DNA of 64,000 bases from Dysidea avara (GCF_963678975.1 NC_089272.1:6735858-6799857), one strand, 5' to 3'. Numbered from the stretch's first letter, positions 22,370-33,920 are shown. Numbers and translations are program-made. Notes: a model not told the origin generated them from the letters alone.

Positions 22370-23190
22370 GCCACTACCGTGGACTCCCTTACGACCGTTT
22401 GTTCTTGAAGGTGAGTTAAGCAACCATCCTAACAAAGCCTTTGTCAGGCGACTTATCAATAATCTACGACATGGCTGTACAATCGGCTACGAAGGACCTC
22501 AATTTACCTACTTTGCTACCAATCTACAATCTGCATCTCAGCAGCTTAAAGTAATCGACACCACCCTCACTGAGGAGTGTAAAGCAGGACGTATTCTTGG
22601 ACCTTTCCAACACCCACCCCTCCCGAACTTTCGCACTTCTGGCTTAGGCTTTGTGCCTAAACACGACGGAGGGTGGTGAATTATTTATCACTTATCGGCA
22701 CCGCAAAATTTTAGTATTAATGATTTCATCGACCCATCGTTATATTCCTTATCTTACTGCACCATAGACGACGCATATAGAATTATCAACACATTAGGAC
22801 CTGGAGCTCTCTTGAGTAAGATAGACTTAAAAAATGCATTCCGTCTCATCCCAGTCAGACCCAAAGACTGGAACCTTTTGGGAATCTGCTGGCGTCACCA
22901 ATTCTATGTAGACACATGTTTACCTTTTGGACTTAGGTCAGCCCCTCACATCTTCAATGAACTATCAACTTCTATTCACTGGATTTTACAGCACACATAT
23001 GGCATTCAAAATTTACTTCACTACCTTAACGATTTCTTTACTGCCGGCCCCGTTGACTCCCCAGTATGTAAGCAGAACCTGCAAGCTATGTTTGCATTGT
23101 GTGACAAGATCAATGCATCCATTAAGATGTCGAAAGTGGAAGGCCCTTCCACCACCTTAACATTTTTAGGAATTCACAGTTACTATGGAA
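22260..23190 (+). pseudogene. DIRS-like reverse transcriptase, inactivated
   Basis: The frame overlaps the end of gag and reads through RT motifs: ILGPFQHPPLPNFRTSGLG, KIDLKNAFRLIPV (first catalytic aspartate), LPFGLRSAPHIFN, and LLHYLNDFFTAGP where YxDD is expected. The change of the first aspartate to asparagine in this box (near 23025) should abolish polymerase activity. A TGA at 22677-22679 interrupts the frame just before the palm, and the frame shifts between 23165 and 23190, where RNase H continues. Reverse transcriptase copies element RNA into DNA; this copy cannot. It could only have been mobilised by other copies before decay. Confidence 0.85.
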
Positions 23191-23985
23191 GCTAGCATAA
23201 CACCTGAAAAGAAACTAGATCTCCTTCATGAACTTCATTGGATGACCCATAAAGATAGCTGCACTAAAAAGGAGCTGCTTTCAGTCATCGGTAAACTATC
23301 ATTTTGCTGCAAAGTTCTCCCTGCGGGTAGAATGTTTCTCCATAGAATGATCGACCTGAGCACTACGGTGAAAAAACTTAATCATCACATCCCTTTAACC
23401 ACTGAAGCACAACTGGATATCCAATGGTGGATTAACTACTTACCCAAATGGTCAGGGAAAAGCCTCATACTGAAAAATGAATGGACACCATCACCAACAC
23501 TGCACCTCTATACAGACGCCTCAGGATCATGTGGCTGGGGGGCATACTGGTCAGGCAGATGGCTGCAAGCTTGTTGGACGCCTGCCCAGCAACAGATGGA
23601 TATCACCTGGAAGGAACTGTTTGCCATAGTTTCTGCTGTACATGCATGGGGCTCATTCTGGTCGTGTCGTAAAATCCTATTTCACTGCGACAACAAATCA
23701 GTTGTGGACATCTGGGACAAGGGGTCAACTCGTGCTGCACACACTATGACCTTAGTAAGACTGTTATATTTTTGTGCAGTGCTCCACCAATTGAATGTAT
23801 GTGTAGTGCATGTCCCCGGTGTTTGTAATGATATCGCAGATGCATTATCTCGTTTTCAGATGGACCGGTTCTGGAAACTAGCTCCAACAGCCAACCCGAG
23901 GCCGGACAGCACCCCTGCATGGCCAACACAGACCTTCATGCGAGCTGCTACAATGCCGGTATCATGGAGTTGCCCAATCAACACG
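23185..23985 (+). pseudogene. RNase H domain of the DIRS-like pol
   Basis: This is the connection plus RNase H region, read in a frame shifted from the reverse transcriptase. Catalytic candidates are all present: LYTDASGSCGWGAYW, ITWKELFAIV, FHCDNKSVVDIW and NDIADALSRF. RNase H removes the RNA strand during reverse transcription. The open frame continues to 24093, but homology to the element appears to leave it near 23985, where the recombinase continues in the third frame. The ATG at 23203 is internal; the domain would normally be translated as part of one polyprotein. Confidence 0.82.
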
Positions 23986-25171
23986 CCGTATGTACAGTGC
24001 AGGCCTCACAAAGTTCCACGCCTTTTGCGACCAGTACAATCTCCACACCCACCCAGCATCTTCTCTAACGCTACAATACTTCTGTGTACATGAAGCTCGC
24101 CACATCTCTTATAAGACCATTAAAGTGTACTTGGCAGCTATTCGCCTTGACCATATTGAGAACGGTTATCAAGACCCTACAAGAGATAACCTCCTGCAAC
24201 TAGTCTGTAGAGGCATTCGTCGTCATCAGGGCGATAACCAGCTTAACAGATTACCAATTACCCTCAACATCCTACGCACTTTAAAGGAGCAGCTCCACCA
24301 GTCCTCTTACACATTCCAAGAAAAGCTTATGCTGTGGTCAGCATTCACTATAGCTTTTATGGCTTCTTCAGAGCAAGTGAATATGTTAACCTCCGCTGGG
24401 ATGATGTAACTTATGATGAAGAACAACAGGGCTCAACCCAGAATATTAACCTAGAGGGGGCGAAGTAAGTTGCTTCGGATTCTAGGGGGGTCTGGGGGCA
24501 TGCTTCCCCACGAAAATTTTGAAAATGTAGGTGTAAATATACTCAATTTTGGTGAAATTTTACTGTGATGCCATTGAATATTGACCATTGGATTATACAA
24601 CTTTGGGATCAATTAAACCTTTCCATTTCTCAAGGCTTTAGGTATAAACCTAGGGGGGGTAATAGCTAACCCAGAGGGGCCTGTGCCTCCCCCCCCCCTA
24701 GATTAACCCCTGAACAAATGTCAATTACTCTACACCAATCAAAGACCGATCCATTCAGACGAGGCCACACTGTACACATTTTTAAAACCACTTCATCTAC
24801 TTGCCCACTTATGGCACTCAAATGCTATAATGATTGTCACCAGCACACCACCTAATGCCTTTCTATATCACGCCAGCAGGTTTACTCCATTGTCCCGTCC
24901 AGCAGTCACTAGATTAATTCGACAGCTCCTTTCACAGGCTGGTCTTAATTACATGGACTATGCATCACATAGCTTTAGAATGGGTGCTGCTACCACCGCA
25001 GCAGCTGCTGGTCTTCCAGCATGGATGATTAAAAGCCTTGGACGCTGGTCAAGCAACGCTTACTTATCTTATATTCACTGCCAACCATCAAGAACTCCAG
25101 CTATTCACCATTTATTAGCTCATATGGACGCATCCAACCAACCAGAATGGGACCCAGACTGTATGCATTGA
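23985..25171 (+). pseudogene. DIRS-like tyrosine recombinase, broken by frameshifts and an insertion
   Basis: The N-terminal core-binding part reads YSAGLTKFHAFCDQY through KVYLAAIRLDHIENGY (23990-24350). Around 24350 the frame changes; the box containing the first catalytic arginine (GFFRASE) lies at about 24357-24380. The gene is then interrupted by a 250-base insertion (24452-24701). The rest reads SRPAVTRLIRQLL, HSFRMGAAT (catalytic H-x-x-R) and LGRWSSNAYLSYIH with the nucleophilic tyrosine (24830-25171), after another frameshift near 24850. All four signature residues can still be recognised. The enzyme would integrate circular DNA copies by site-specific recombination without target duplication. 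The stop is at 25169-25171. Confidence 0.85.
24452..24701. mobile_element. 250-bp insertion inside the recombinase gene
   Basis: The block begins TAGAGGGGGCG and ends CCCCCCCCCTAG, rough inverted ends, and is flanked by ATTAACC on both sides (24445-24451 and 24702-24708), a likely 7-base target duplication. It breaks homology of the tyrosine recombinase. A fragment of similar sequence (GGGGGATCTGGGGCATGCTC) lies at about 2500. Confidence 0.6.
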
Positions 25172-25299
25172 CACATTAACCAACTAAACTGACACACCAT
25201 ATGCTAGTATTTGTTAACATAAATGTACATTCTGTTAACCACTACTTATCCAATGTTAAAATTAAAAATAAGTAATTAAATAAACTACTATAAAATATA

Positions 25300-25574
25300 A
25301 CCTTGGCGCCGCGTGTAGAGGATGAATACTCGGGCAACTGAGGGAAGTAAATTTATAGGAAACTGAAACTAATTTGGGCAAAGAAAATTTGGGCAAGTTT
25401 TAACCAAATAGCCTTGAACTGTTTGCGTGTGTAATCATCACAGCTTTGTGTACTTGACTTCGACAACAACTTTTACCCGTTGCTTATTGCATATCAGTGG
25501 TCTAACCTGTATGCCTGTTAGAACTAGAAGCATGCTAAGTATCATCACATGAATATTTATTGTGGATGGATGGT
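25300..25574. other. Unassigned DNA
   Basis: No gene or repeat recognised. Confidence 0.3.
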
Positions 25575-25905
25575 GCATGCTGCCCACTGCACTGAGAGTG
25601 CTGCTGCGTGCATGTTATTAGTGCTGGTGCGTACATGTTATTATTGCACAGAATGTGATGCTGCGTACATGTTATGATTGCACTGAAAGTGCTGCTGCGT
25701 GCATGTTGTTTGTTGTACTGAGAGTGCTGCTGCGTGCGTGCGTGTGTGCTGTTTGCTGTACCGAGAGTGCAGCTGCGTGCCTGTTATTTGCCGGCTGTAC
25801 CAAGAGTGCCGCTGCGTGCTTGTTATCTGCTGCTCTAAGAATGCCACCGTGTGCATGTTACTTGCTGCTTTGAATTGAGGTGTTGCTGCATGAGTGTCGT
25901 TGCTG
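25575..25905. repeat. Imperfect minisatellite around GAGTGCTGCTGCGTGC
   Basis: About eight diverged units of 35-50 bases carry the core GAGTGCTGCTGCGTGCATGTTATT with spacers TGCTGTACT. Both strands are open over parts of it only because of the repeat composition; no protein is claimed. Confidence 0.75.
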
Positions 25906-28900
25906 TTATTGCATGATAGCTATGGCTAACTGTTACATAAATGTTCATGGCTACCCATACTGGAGAGCGCTGACGCATGCCTCTGCATAACTTTCACCAT
26001 TGCCGCAGTTAATGTTATTCAAGACAAGTTTGGTTTGTTGCTTCTACATGTGAATGCATGTGCTTCAACTGCGGCTCGGTACCTGCTGACCTTCCATCCC
26101 GTGACCCCTCAGTTGCCCAGTTATCACCCAAATTAGACCACTAAACTGGCTTCTTTGTTTAGCTACTTGGTAAGCATTCTTGACTAGAGTGAATTGTTGC
26201 ATGTGCATGATTCAATATTACAGGTACATTTAAAAGGGAGGATTGGATGGCGTCCTGTCTGTATTGTATGCATAGCTCGGGGGCGGATGGGTAAAAAAGG
26301 GACAGGCTGCCATCTTGCTTTCTGTCTTCGTGTAATAACGGAGGTAATCGTACATATTTTGCTGGTAAGGTGAGCCTTTCTTGTGTATTGATACCATTGT
26401 GATTAATAACCATTGTGATTAATAACCATGTATGTGTGTAGCTTGTCGTACCTAGTTTGTGATATTTAGTGCATGTCAACTAGTACAACCGCCTTAAGGT
26501 TAGCGTGGGGCTGGCTGATAATGTATAATTGCTCGGGGGCGGTTGGGTAGCATGCGGGCAGCCCCACGCCCGTTCCATAAGGCAGTTGGAAAGAAGTACT
26601 GGTAAGATTGTTAAGTACACCAATACTGAAGCAACCATTCAATAATAAATGTCTATAGTGTAGCTGTAAGTGTACATACAGTAGATCACTACCCTTGTTT
26701 CATTTCTGTGATCCCTACTCAAATATACAATTTCTAATTTTCATTATACGATTGTTTGAATACTTTTTTTGTACTAACAATTCATTACTGATTAGCACCT
26801 ATGTGATAGTGGAGAAAGAAAGGAGGTCAAAGAGACGCATGCATTGTAGCTGGCAAAAAGGCACAAAACAATATTGAACAGTAAAGAAATCAAGCCTTTA
26901 GCCTTATCCATAGTTGAGTTATGCTTGGTTGAAGGAATTAGTTGAGCAGTCAGTTAGTAGAGAATTCAGTTAAATTTGGGTTCACTCTCAAGACATTTAT
27001 GAGACTTTTAGTTATGCCCAACCAATACTGTCAAGAAAATATGTGAGGTTGGTTTGGATGATATTTATGGGAAAGTCCAAACCTCCGTGACCATTTCTAC
27101 TCTAAATACGTGATGATTGAAGTTTCATCCTCCACCAAGTATGTGTTACTAGGGACACATTGAATCTATTGAGCAATGTAACATGTCAACCACAAAATTT
27201 AACCCTTAAATGTTCATAAGCCTATAATTACGCATGTCCCTTGACAACACATAAGCCTACATTTAGGCTTTTACATACAGCTCTGTATGGCTGTAAACAA
27301 AGCACTGCAATATTTGAATCATTAATCTTATGGCTTTGTAATTTATGGTGCTTTACATGTGATGTAATAAGGATTAAAATGATACCTAGGGGTTATCCTT
27401 AAAGATAGGAACCAAAACTTGCTGTGTAAACAATTTTCAGCAAAGAACCACAAAAAATACCTTTAGAAAATGATCCATAATTCCTTGCCAGTTTGACCAA
27501 ATCGCTGCAAACAAATATTAATCAAATTTCCATTCAATGCCATATACAGCTCTTGTGATTAAACCACTATCAATATGACGACTGAGATAAAGAATGTGCC
27601 ATTGTGAAAAAGTAAGACATCGTTCATAACAAGTAACCCTCTCTTGTTGTAGTGGTTGTTTAGCCTTCTCTAAGTACGGAGACCAATGAATAAGCTTTTT
27701 ATTGATATGTAGTTTTAGGCTTATAGGCAATATGCATGCCATAAATTTTCTAATAAACACGTGATTCATCTCACAACGGTGATTGAATGTACTGTGGTCT
27801 ATGGGGAAAGTACAAAATTGCCTCATTGTGTCTACAGTAGACCAGCTACGGACGATTCTTTGACAGCAACAAATTCCTATAACTCGAAGTAATGTGTTGC
27901 AATTGAGAAGCCACACCCATAGGTCTAGTGGTGAGTTATCGTCTGAGTAGCATTCACTGCCCATACTTTTGTATGGGATTCACGAGAATCAGTCATCATT
28001 GAGACTCGGCACCATGCAGACCTAATTTATTTAGTATGCATATCGTCTATTGAGTTATGAAAGGTTATCATTACCTCACCATTTAAAGAGGTCTGTATTA
28101 AAAAGGTTGAAATTCCTTATTAATATTACACACATATTTGCCTTTAGGAGAGCATGTTCTAGTGTATTACGTTTATGTAGCTGTGGTACTAAATTGATGT
28201 TCACCTCTAGCAGTTGTTCTTCATGTTGTTGCTAAGCAATTAACTTTGATCACTAGGGTATCACTTGTAGCAAAGTCATTTATTGAATTTTACCCAATAA
28301 AATAACATAAGAAAAGCTAGTGGCCAAACAGTCTAATAGAGTGGTTGCACAAATAATTACATTAGACATCCTTAGAAAAATGTGTGGCAAGAATCCATCA
28401 CCAGAATACAAAAAAAATTGTATATTTGCTTGTATTGTCACAGCACAAGTGCAGATAGCTTATCCACTACAGTGCTACATTCAAGGTATTAATGTACTAG
28501 AATGATGACAGCTTAGCTGGTCTAGTTTCTGAAATCACCACTTTTAGCTGGAGCGCTCACAAGGTCAGATACCTAGTTACGTTTGCCATTGTGACAAAAG
28601 AGTTTTTCTGACACAGTTATGGAGAAACAAAAGCAGTTTAACTTCTCCGTGCCGACTTATGGATGGACCTGTTTCGAGAATGCGTGGGCAAAAACATGCT
28701 ATTTTTTACCATGTATGCAGAAAGCAAACAGGCTATGCTCTAGTAGGTTAGTACCTGATAACAGACGATTATCAACACCGAAGTAGTTTGACTGTTTGTT
28801 ACTTTGCAATCCACATCAAAAGAAAGGATGGCACCAGAGTTGATGTTTTCATCTGAATGTGCATCCCAGCTATCAGTTATTGGCTTAAAAGTGAAATGGA

Positions 28901-29879
28901 CATTATGATTCACTTTCAGCTATGTTCAGCCCATTACACAGTGCTACAAACAGTGTACGAAATTTCCAGTCAATTACACCAGGTGTCAGCCCATAATTGA
29001 ATATGTCTGGAAATACTGTCCTTTCAAAGTTTATAGTGTTAGGATTGGGCTAGGAGGGAGGCCAGACATGATGGTATTGACATGTAATTAAGTTATGTGT
29101 TTTTGGCTTGTACTGACCACAAAGGCATGCCTAAGTTTACCTCTGAGGTTAACAGTTTACTATGTTGTGCCAGCCTACTTGTATCAATCACTTGTACTGC
29201 AGTGAAACTGTATTTATAACTTGATTGCCATTAGTACTTTTACTTCAACTTGTGGTATTCATGATCACCTGTACAACCAGTTTTTAAGCTATAATGAACA
29301 AGGCATCAGTGAATCTGCTCATATTAGGGATAGAGCCACTGTATATTCTAAGCCATGGCAACATAAGCCAAGTTTGACCATATAGCTATATCATTCCAAG
29401 GCAAGCAGAAGGCCTTGACTGAAGTCCTTATGACTCCTTTCCTACAAAGGCCCAATTGATTCCATAGAAGCCCCCTTTCATGTGACCAGTAGCTACTCTT
29501 TAAAATGTTGTACTATCAGTATCTGTGAGTGTTTGATAAGTAATCAGCTCTACGGTACATTGGTGGCCCCGATGTTTGAAACAAACATACAAGTGGTAGA
29601 AACACAGGAAAGAAGAATCAATAAAAGTTAAAATGTCCGGTAAAATTGCTTGATGTCCACTCAAATTTCACAATGCCCTGACAGTACAACAGGACATGTC
29701 TGAAAAGTTATTTCACACACTGTACAAATGATGAACAGCAGGAAAGCACCTCTGTAAGTAATGCATCCACCTCAAATAATTCAGATGAATCACGAGTCTC
29801 AACTATCAACTATTGACTTGAAAGTGAAGTGGCCATTACACTTCTCTTTCATCTATTTTCAGCCTGTTGTGCAGTGTTG
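25906..29879. other. Unassigned DNA with old duplications
   Basis: A GC-rich inverted repeat lies at 26491-26583, and GCTCGGGGGCGG words occur at 26275 and 26531. A minus-strand open frame of 148 codons at 27518-27964 is the longest but shows no recognisable domain. The stretches 28850-28955 and 29783-29885 look like a diverged direct repeat. Nothing here is firmly a gene. Confidence 0.4.
26491..26583. repeat. GC-rich imperfect inverted repeat
   Basis: GCGTGGGGCTG near 26503-26513 pairs with CAGCCCCACGC at 26559-26569, and the flanking CCTTAAGG and CCATAAGG words extend the stem. It stands out from the AT-rich surroundings. Confidence 0.55.
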
Positions 29880-30467
29880 AAAATGGAGACGCCTCTGCGG
29901 TCGCGTTTAACTCCGAAAGTTACTGGCATTTGGTGCTGAAACTTTGCCAGATCATACACTTGGCTAAGTAGATTATAACTATTTAACAAGAAAGAATTTG
30001 AAAAATGCATCATTACATGTATGTCAGGTTTTCACAGATTTTGTCTCAATAAAGAGTTTTTAAAATATTAGCTGGTGCTAGAGGTAACACAACATCAGCT
30101 TTGTTTTTGAAATTTTTATCAAAGTTTGCATACATTTTCAGTTATTTATTTGGCTGGCTGTGGGTGCACACCTGGTTTACTTAAACAAAGTTGTAGCAAG
30201 AAGAAGTGTGATTACAAGCGTTGTGATCATATTACTTAATCACTCATAATTTCCATACAGCAACTTGCAATGAGTTTGGCATACCCATCAAGTCTATTAT
30301 ACACCCCTTGTAGCTTATGAATAACTTCTGCATTTTTATCATTAACTTTTATCAAGAGACTTTGATAAATATTTCAACAATGCAGTATATTGGTAACCCA
30401 TACATAGATAACTATAAATACACTGCACTTCATTTAAAGGTGGCCCATGCAAACCAGGTGTAATGAA
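29880..30467. repeat. Duplicated block, copy 1 (also at 44570-45142)
   Basis: About 570 bases match 44570-45142 in the same orientation with moderate divergence and small indels, including CCAGATCATACACTTGGCTAA and the end CAAACCAGGTGTAATGAA. Copy C of the composite element begins exactly where this match stops, so 45130-45150 serves as an approximate empty site. Confidence 0.75.
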
Positions 30468-31510
30468 TCAAGACACACGGTAGTGTGTTGTGCGGCCCAA
30501 GAAGCCGGTTCGCCACACCATGAGTATATTAACAGGAAGAAAACGTAATTTTTACACCTACTGTATGTAGCTCTGTGATCCCTTATCCTATTGGAACCAA
30601 ATTTGCTAGAGAAGTGTCGGCCAGTTCGGGAAGTCTTCATATCAAATTTGAAGAAAATCGCTCCAGCCATTTCCGAGATACGATCGAACAAAATTTTGTT
30701 TTAATTTTTTTGTTTTTTTCTTCTTCATTTCGCACACTTCGCAAAATTCGGCATAAAACACAAATGCATGCTCCAATCGGGCAGAAATATGGCACACATA
30801 AAGGGCTCATTAAGGCAGATCTTAGTACCAACTTTGGTAGGAATCCAATGAAAATTCATGGAGTTATGATCAATTATTTGCGTAAAATGAAGTTGAAGGT
30901 CTGTCACACACACAGGGTAAACCCCTTGAAGGAATGAGCTGAAAATTGCTATTTAGATGGAGCAACCATCGTAGGAGTGCCTTTTTGTGGTTTGAAAGGA
31001 ATCGAGATAAAGACCATGGAGATATGACACAAAACCCAACCTGTGTCAGAATGACGTGTTCGATTATAAAAAAAACTATTAGTTTTCATGCCTAGCAGGA
31101 AAACCGCTTAGAGCAATAAGCTGAAAATCGGGATGTAGCTGGAATAATCATCATAGAAAGTCTTTGCAGTAGTAGAGGAGAATCAGATTATAAACTACTG
31201 AGTTATGATTCGAAAGGCAACTACGTGTAGCAAATGTGAGATCGATATACTCTAATGTAACAGTGACTTTAATAGAGCATTCAGCTACATTTATTTCTTA
31301 CTCCATTATAGAATTATATTACATTGCAAGTTATTCTGTAGGGAATTCAGCTACAAACAGTTAATCTGATAAGACAATTCAGCTACAGGCAAGTCACTCT
31401 GTAGAGAGTTTGCCTAGAAACAAGTCACCCTGTAGAGAGATCAGCTAGAAGAAGTCACCTTGTAGAGAGTTCAGCTACAAAGAAACCATCATGTAGAGAG
31501 TTCAGTTGAG
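30468..31510 (-). mobile_element. Composite repeat element, truncated copy C
   Basis: Read on the plus strand, the block starts TCAAGACACACGGTAGTGTG (the terminal hairpin), then the leader, two modules ~181 bases apart (AGGGTAAACC near 30913 and AGGAAAACCGCTTA near 31095), TAATAGAGCA motifs (near 31255-31285) and only about five ~30-bp units (31350-31510). Its orientation equals copy B and is opposite to A. The leader is much more diverged from A and B than they are from each other. The palindromic end is missing. Confidence 0.65.
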
Positions 31511-32756
31511 AGTTGTGCAAGGCATACATGTTTGGGCCAGTTTTCTGACATATGTGGGTTTAACCCTTAAACCTGCAGCTGTTTTATAAAATGCAAGCAC
31601 TGAAAATGCATAATCCAGTAAACTGGATCGCATGCATGCCTTGTAAAACTAAATACTAGAACCCAAAAACTGTTAATGCTATCAAACACCATCGTACTCA
31701 TTGTTAAATTTTGGTTTGAATGGTCCCTTACTTCGTCGGGTTCATCCAACAGAGATACCCGCTTCACTTTGAAATAGTAAAAGAACTATGCCTCCATCTA
31801 CCTTCTTCATAGTGATTTACAAAGACCATAACTCGGCCGTACTTCATTGTATCGAGTTTCTCTTGGTTTCATGTTGCTCCTCACGTGATGGCGATTCAGT
31901 TGCTATATAGATATGACATGATAGCATCAATGTCGGACGACCACAATGACGATAAGAAGGTAAAAGGATGCAAAATGATTCAGCACAGGTGAGTTCCTTG
32001 TTGTATGTTGAAAGTTTATACACGGGTAGATAGCTTAGTCTTTGCCAATTAATAAAATCTGTTTTTCTAAGCGATCGAACAAGCGCTTCATGAGATATGC
32101 CTATTTGTAACCACCTATGTAAATTGGCAAAAGTATTGTGCATTCAATTGGTTGTTTTAAAAAAAATAAAATCCAGTTTTCTGGGTTATGCGAATTTAAG
32201 GGTTAAGAGATAAATCATTGTTTACTAAATGTGTGTACTTTTGTATTATCTAAAATATTCTGTAAATTTTTTGTATGCTTTGTTCTTAGTGAAGAAATAG
32301 TCTACTAGACATAATCTTAATCGTCTACTCAAGAGGAGTTCAAAAGTCTTTGTTTTATTGTGGTGACATAAGTTATTAGCATCCGCTCAAAATGGTAGTA
32401 CGTGATTGATTTTTCTTCACTGAATTTGCGATTGCATGAAGAAAGGAAAACTTACCCAGCAACTGATTCCCCATTTCCCGGCTGTACAAATAATATTTCT
32501 GTTGTTGCTACTTTGTAGGGCTACAACTACAAATGTTATTGGCATTTGAGGTTGAAATTTTGTCAGAGCATACTGTAGACTGTCCCAAGTAGATCTTAAA
32601 TATTTAATATAGCTGTCTGTCTGTCTGTATTCCATCCTTATGACACAGCTAACTCAACAACCAAAGCACGTATCAACATGGGACTTAATGAAATTAAGTG
32701 CTCATCATCTGGCAAGTTGTTAATAATTGCCACATGCTTTTGTTTGCTCTCTACAG
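31511..32756. other. Unassigned DNA
   Basis: No gene supported. The segment near 32310-32600 (CTACTCAAGAGGAGTT through CTGTTGTTGCTACTTTGTAGGG) resembles 44380-44600, another diverged copy of a dispersed block. A minus-strand 99-codon frame at 31844-32143 has no recognisable domain. Confidence 0.4.
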
Positions 32757-32791
32757 AGCTTTGAAGGAGTGGGTGTAGAGGAGAACTTGAG
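32757..32791 (+). CDS. Candidate small host exon
   Basis: A 35-base stretch follows a pyrimidine-rich acceptor (TTGCTCTCTACAG) and precedes GTACAT. It reads SFEGVGVEENL plus two bases of the next codon. The phase fits the exon at 32967 exactly, giving one continuous frame across a 175-base intron. I do not recognise the protein. Confidence 0.4.
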
Positions 32792-32966
32792 GTACATTCC
32801 TGTCAAAACCATGAACAAACAGCTTTAATGTATCGACATTTGTTTATTTTTGGTTGACCAATGGGGGTAGTGATAAAACTGAGCCACATACTAGGGACTG
32901 GGAGCTGGGAAATCACATACACAATTTAAAAAAATATATATTTTATTAAGTTTTTTCATTTCTCAG

Positions 32967-33102
32967 GTTAGATGCACTGCCCTTGCCACCACTCCCAGCA
33001 CTGGCTGTTAAGTACTGGACAGCTGGGAATTATCAGTTACTGAACAAATTACTCAAGGGTGCCAGAGTCAAGGCAGCCCTAGGAGTAGGCCATGCAGTTT
33101 GA
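32967..33102 (+). CDS. Candidate terminal host exon
   Basis: It follows TTTTTTCATTTCTCAG, a strong acceptor. The first base completes the codon left open by the exon ending at 32791, and the frame then reads LDALPLPPLPALAVKYW, GNYQLLNKLLKG and ends at TGA 33100-33102. The proline/leucine-rich start and regular helix after it look like protein rather than chance. No family is recognised. The tyrosine-recombinase remnant on the other strand follows directly downstream. Upstream exons were not found, so this may be the 3' end of a gene, or of a gene fragment, lying to the left. Confidence 0.4.
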
Positions 33103-33199
33103 CATTAGATGTTATTGGATAATGTGTTGATGACTGATGACCACATAAACACATCAAAGCAGTCCTTAATATAGAAGAGCATTGATTTGTTGGAAGCTT

Positions 33200-33920
33200 G
33201 CAACCTGTTCTGCACACTATTTTTGACATACAGTATGCATCCTTTGTGTTCTCCAATCACCGCCGACTGTGATGCTTGAATAATTGGTCGAGGACTCCAG
33301 TATTAGCTGTAGTTTTAGCTCCTCCTGACTTCAGACTGTGCAGCCCAAACTCCGTGGCTTCAAAAGCTAATGTAGATATCTTCGTGAATAGATCCAATAT
33401 ATAGGAGTAGCTTATCTGACCAGACTGCCTCAGGGATTCCTCATTCTTTGTTTTTTGGATTGTCTGAAATATGAAGCAATCATCCACCCATCTCATGCCT
33501 CTCTTGGCCATGTATCACTCCAGCACAGCCACAAATCTTGGAGTTGGTCTGAGATAGAAGAATCTCATTTCCTTACTACAGCACAATTGGTCATTCTTGC
33601 TCTTCATAAAATTTACTTTAAGCATCTCTGCTGCAACTGAGCAATCACATGGTCTCAAGGCTACCAGCTCAGTGCAATGTAAGAATCCTGAGAAGCCAAG
33701 TAAGCAGGCAGTCACCACCAGCCTGAAGTCTGTTAGTGTACCTGAGCTTTTCTCATCTCTGACCATTGCCTCCAGCATCTCAACTGTAAGTGGTTCTTTC
33801 TTCACAATTCTTCACAATAGGTTTAGCCAATTTACACTGAAGCCCTTCTAGAATATCTCTCACAAACAGATGGGATGAAGGGGCTGCAAAGCCAGAACTT
33901 GAGTGTACGCATGATTAAGC
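33200..33920 (-). pseudogene. Tyrosine recombinase (phage-integrase fold) pseudogene
   Basis: One minus-strand frame, interrupted by stops at 33512-33514 and about 33254-33256, carries the order of a tyrosine recombinase. Pieces are HLFVRDILEGLQCKLAKP (near 33850), CLLGFSGFLHCTELVALRP, FGLHSLKSGGAKTTANTGV and ENTKDAYCMSKIV, which contains the nucleophilic tyrosine (about 33233-33235). The first catalytic arginine position is histidine (H at 33677-33679) and the arginine of H-x-x-R is lysine (33329-33331). Two key residues are therefore lost in addition to the stops. Such genes belong to Crypton/DIRS-like elements or domesticated relatives in animals. It is distinct from the recombinase at 23985, being more diverged and without an RT nearby. 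Confidence 0.7.

Larger units (their letters stand above)
20840..25300 (+). mobile_element. DIRS-like tyrosine-recombinase retrotransposon, degenerate
   Basis: Gag-like ORF, reverse transcriptase, RNase H and tyrosine recombinase follow one another on the plus strand, the order of DIRS/Ngaro-type elements, which use a recombinase instead of a DDE integrase. No methyltransferase domain (as in DIRS1) was seen. The terminal repeats typical of the group were not identified, so the ends are approximate. At least four coding breaks and a 250-base insertion show that this copy is dead. Confidence 0.85.

Noticed and set aside
25641-25873. Open frames on both strands around 25650-25870
   Set aside because: They are produced by the minisatellite's repeat unit and have repetitive Cys/His or Ala/Cys text without a family.
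25575-25905. CRISPR-like array
   Set aside because: Units vary in length and sequence and there are no unique spacers; it is a minisatellite in animal DNA.
27518-27964. 148-codon minus-strand open frame
   Set aside because: No domain, motif or splice context recognised, and composition is like its surroundings. Not called as a gene.
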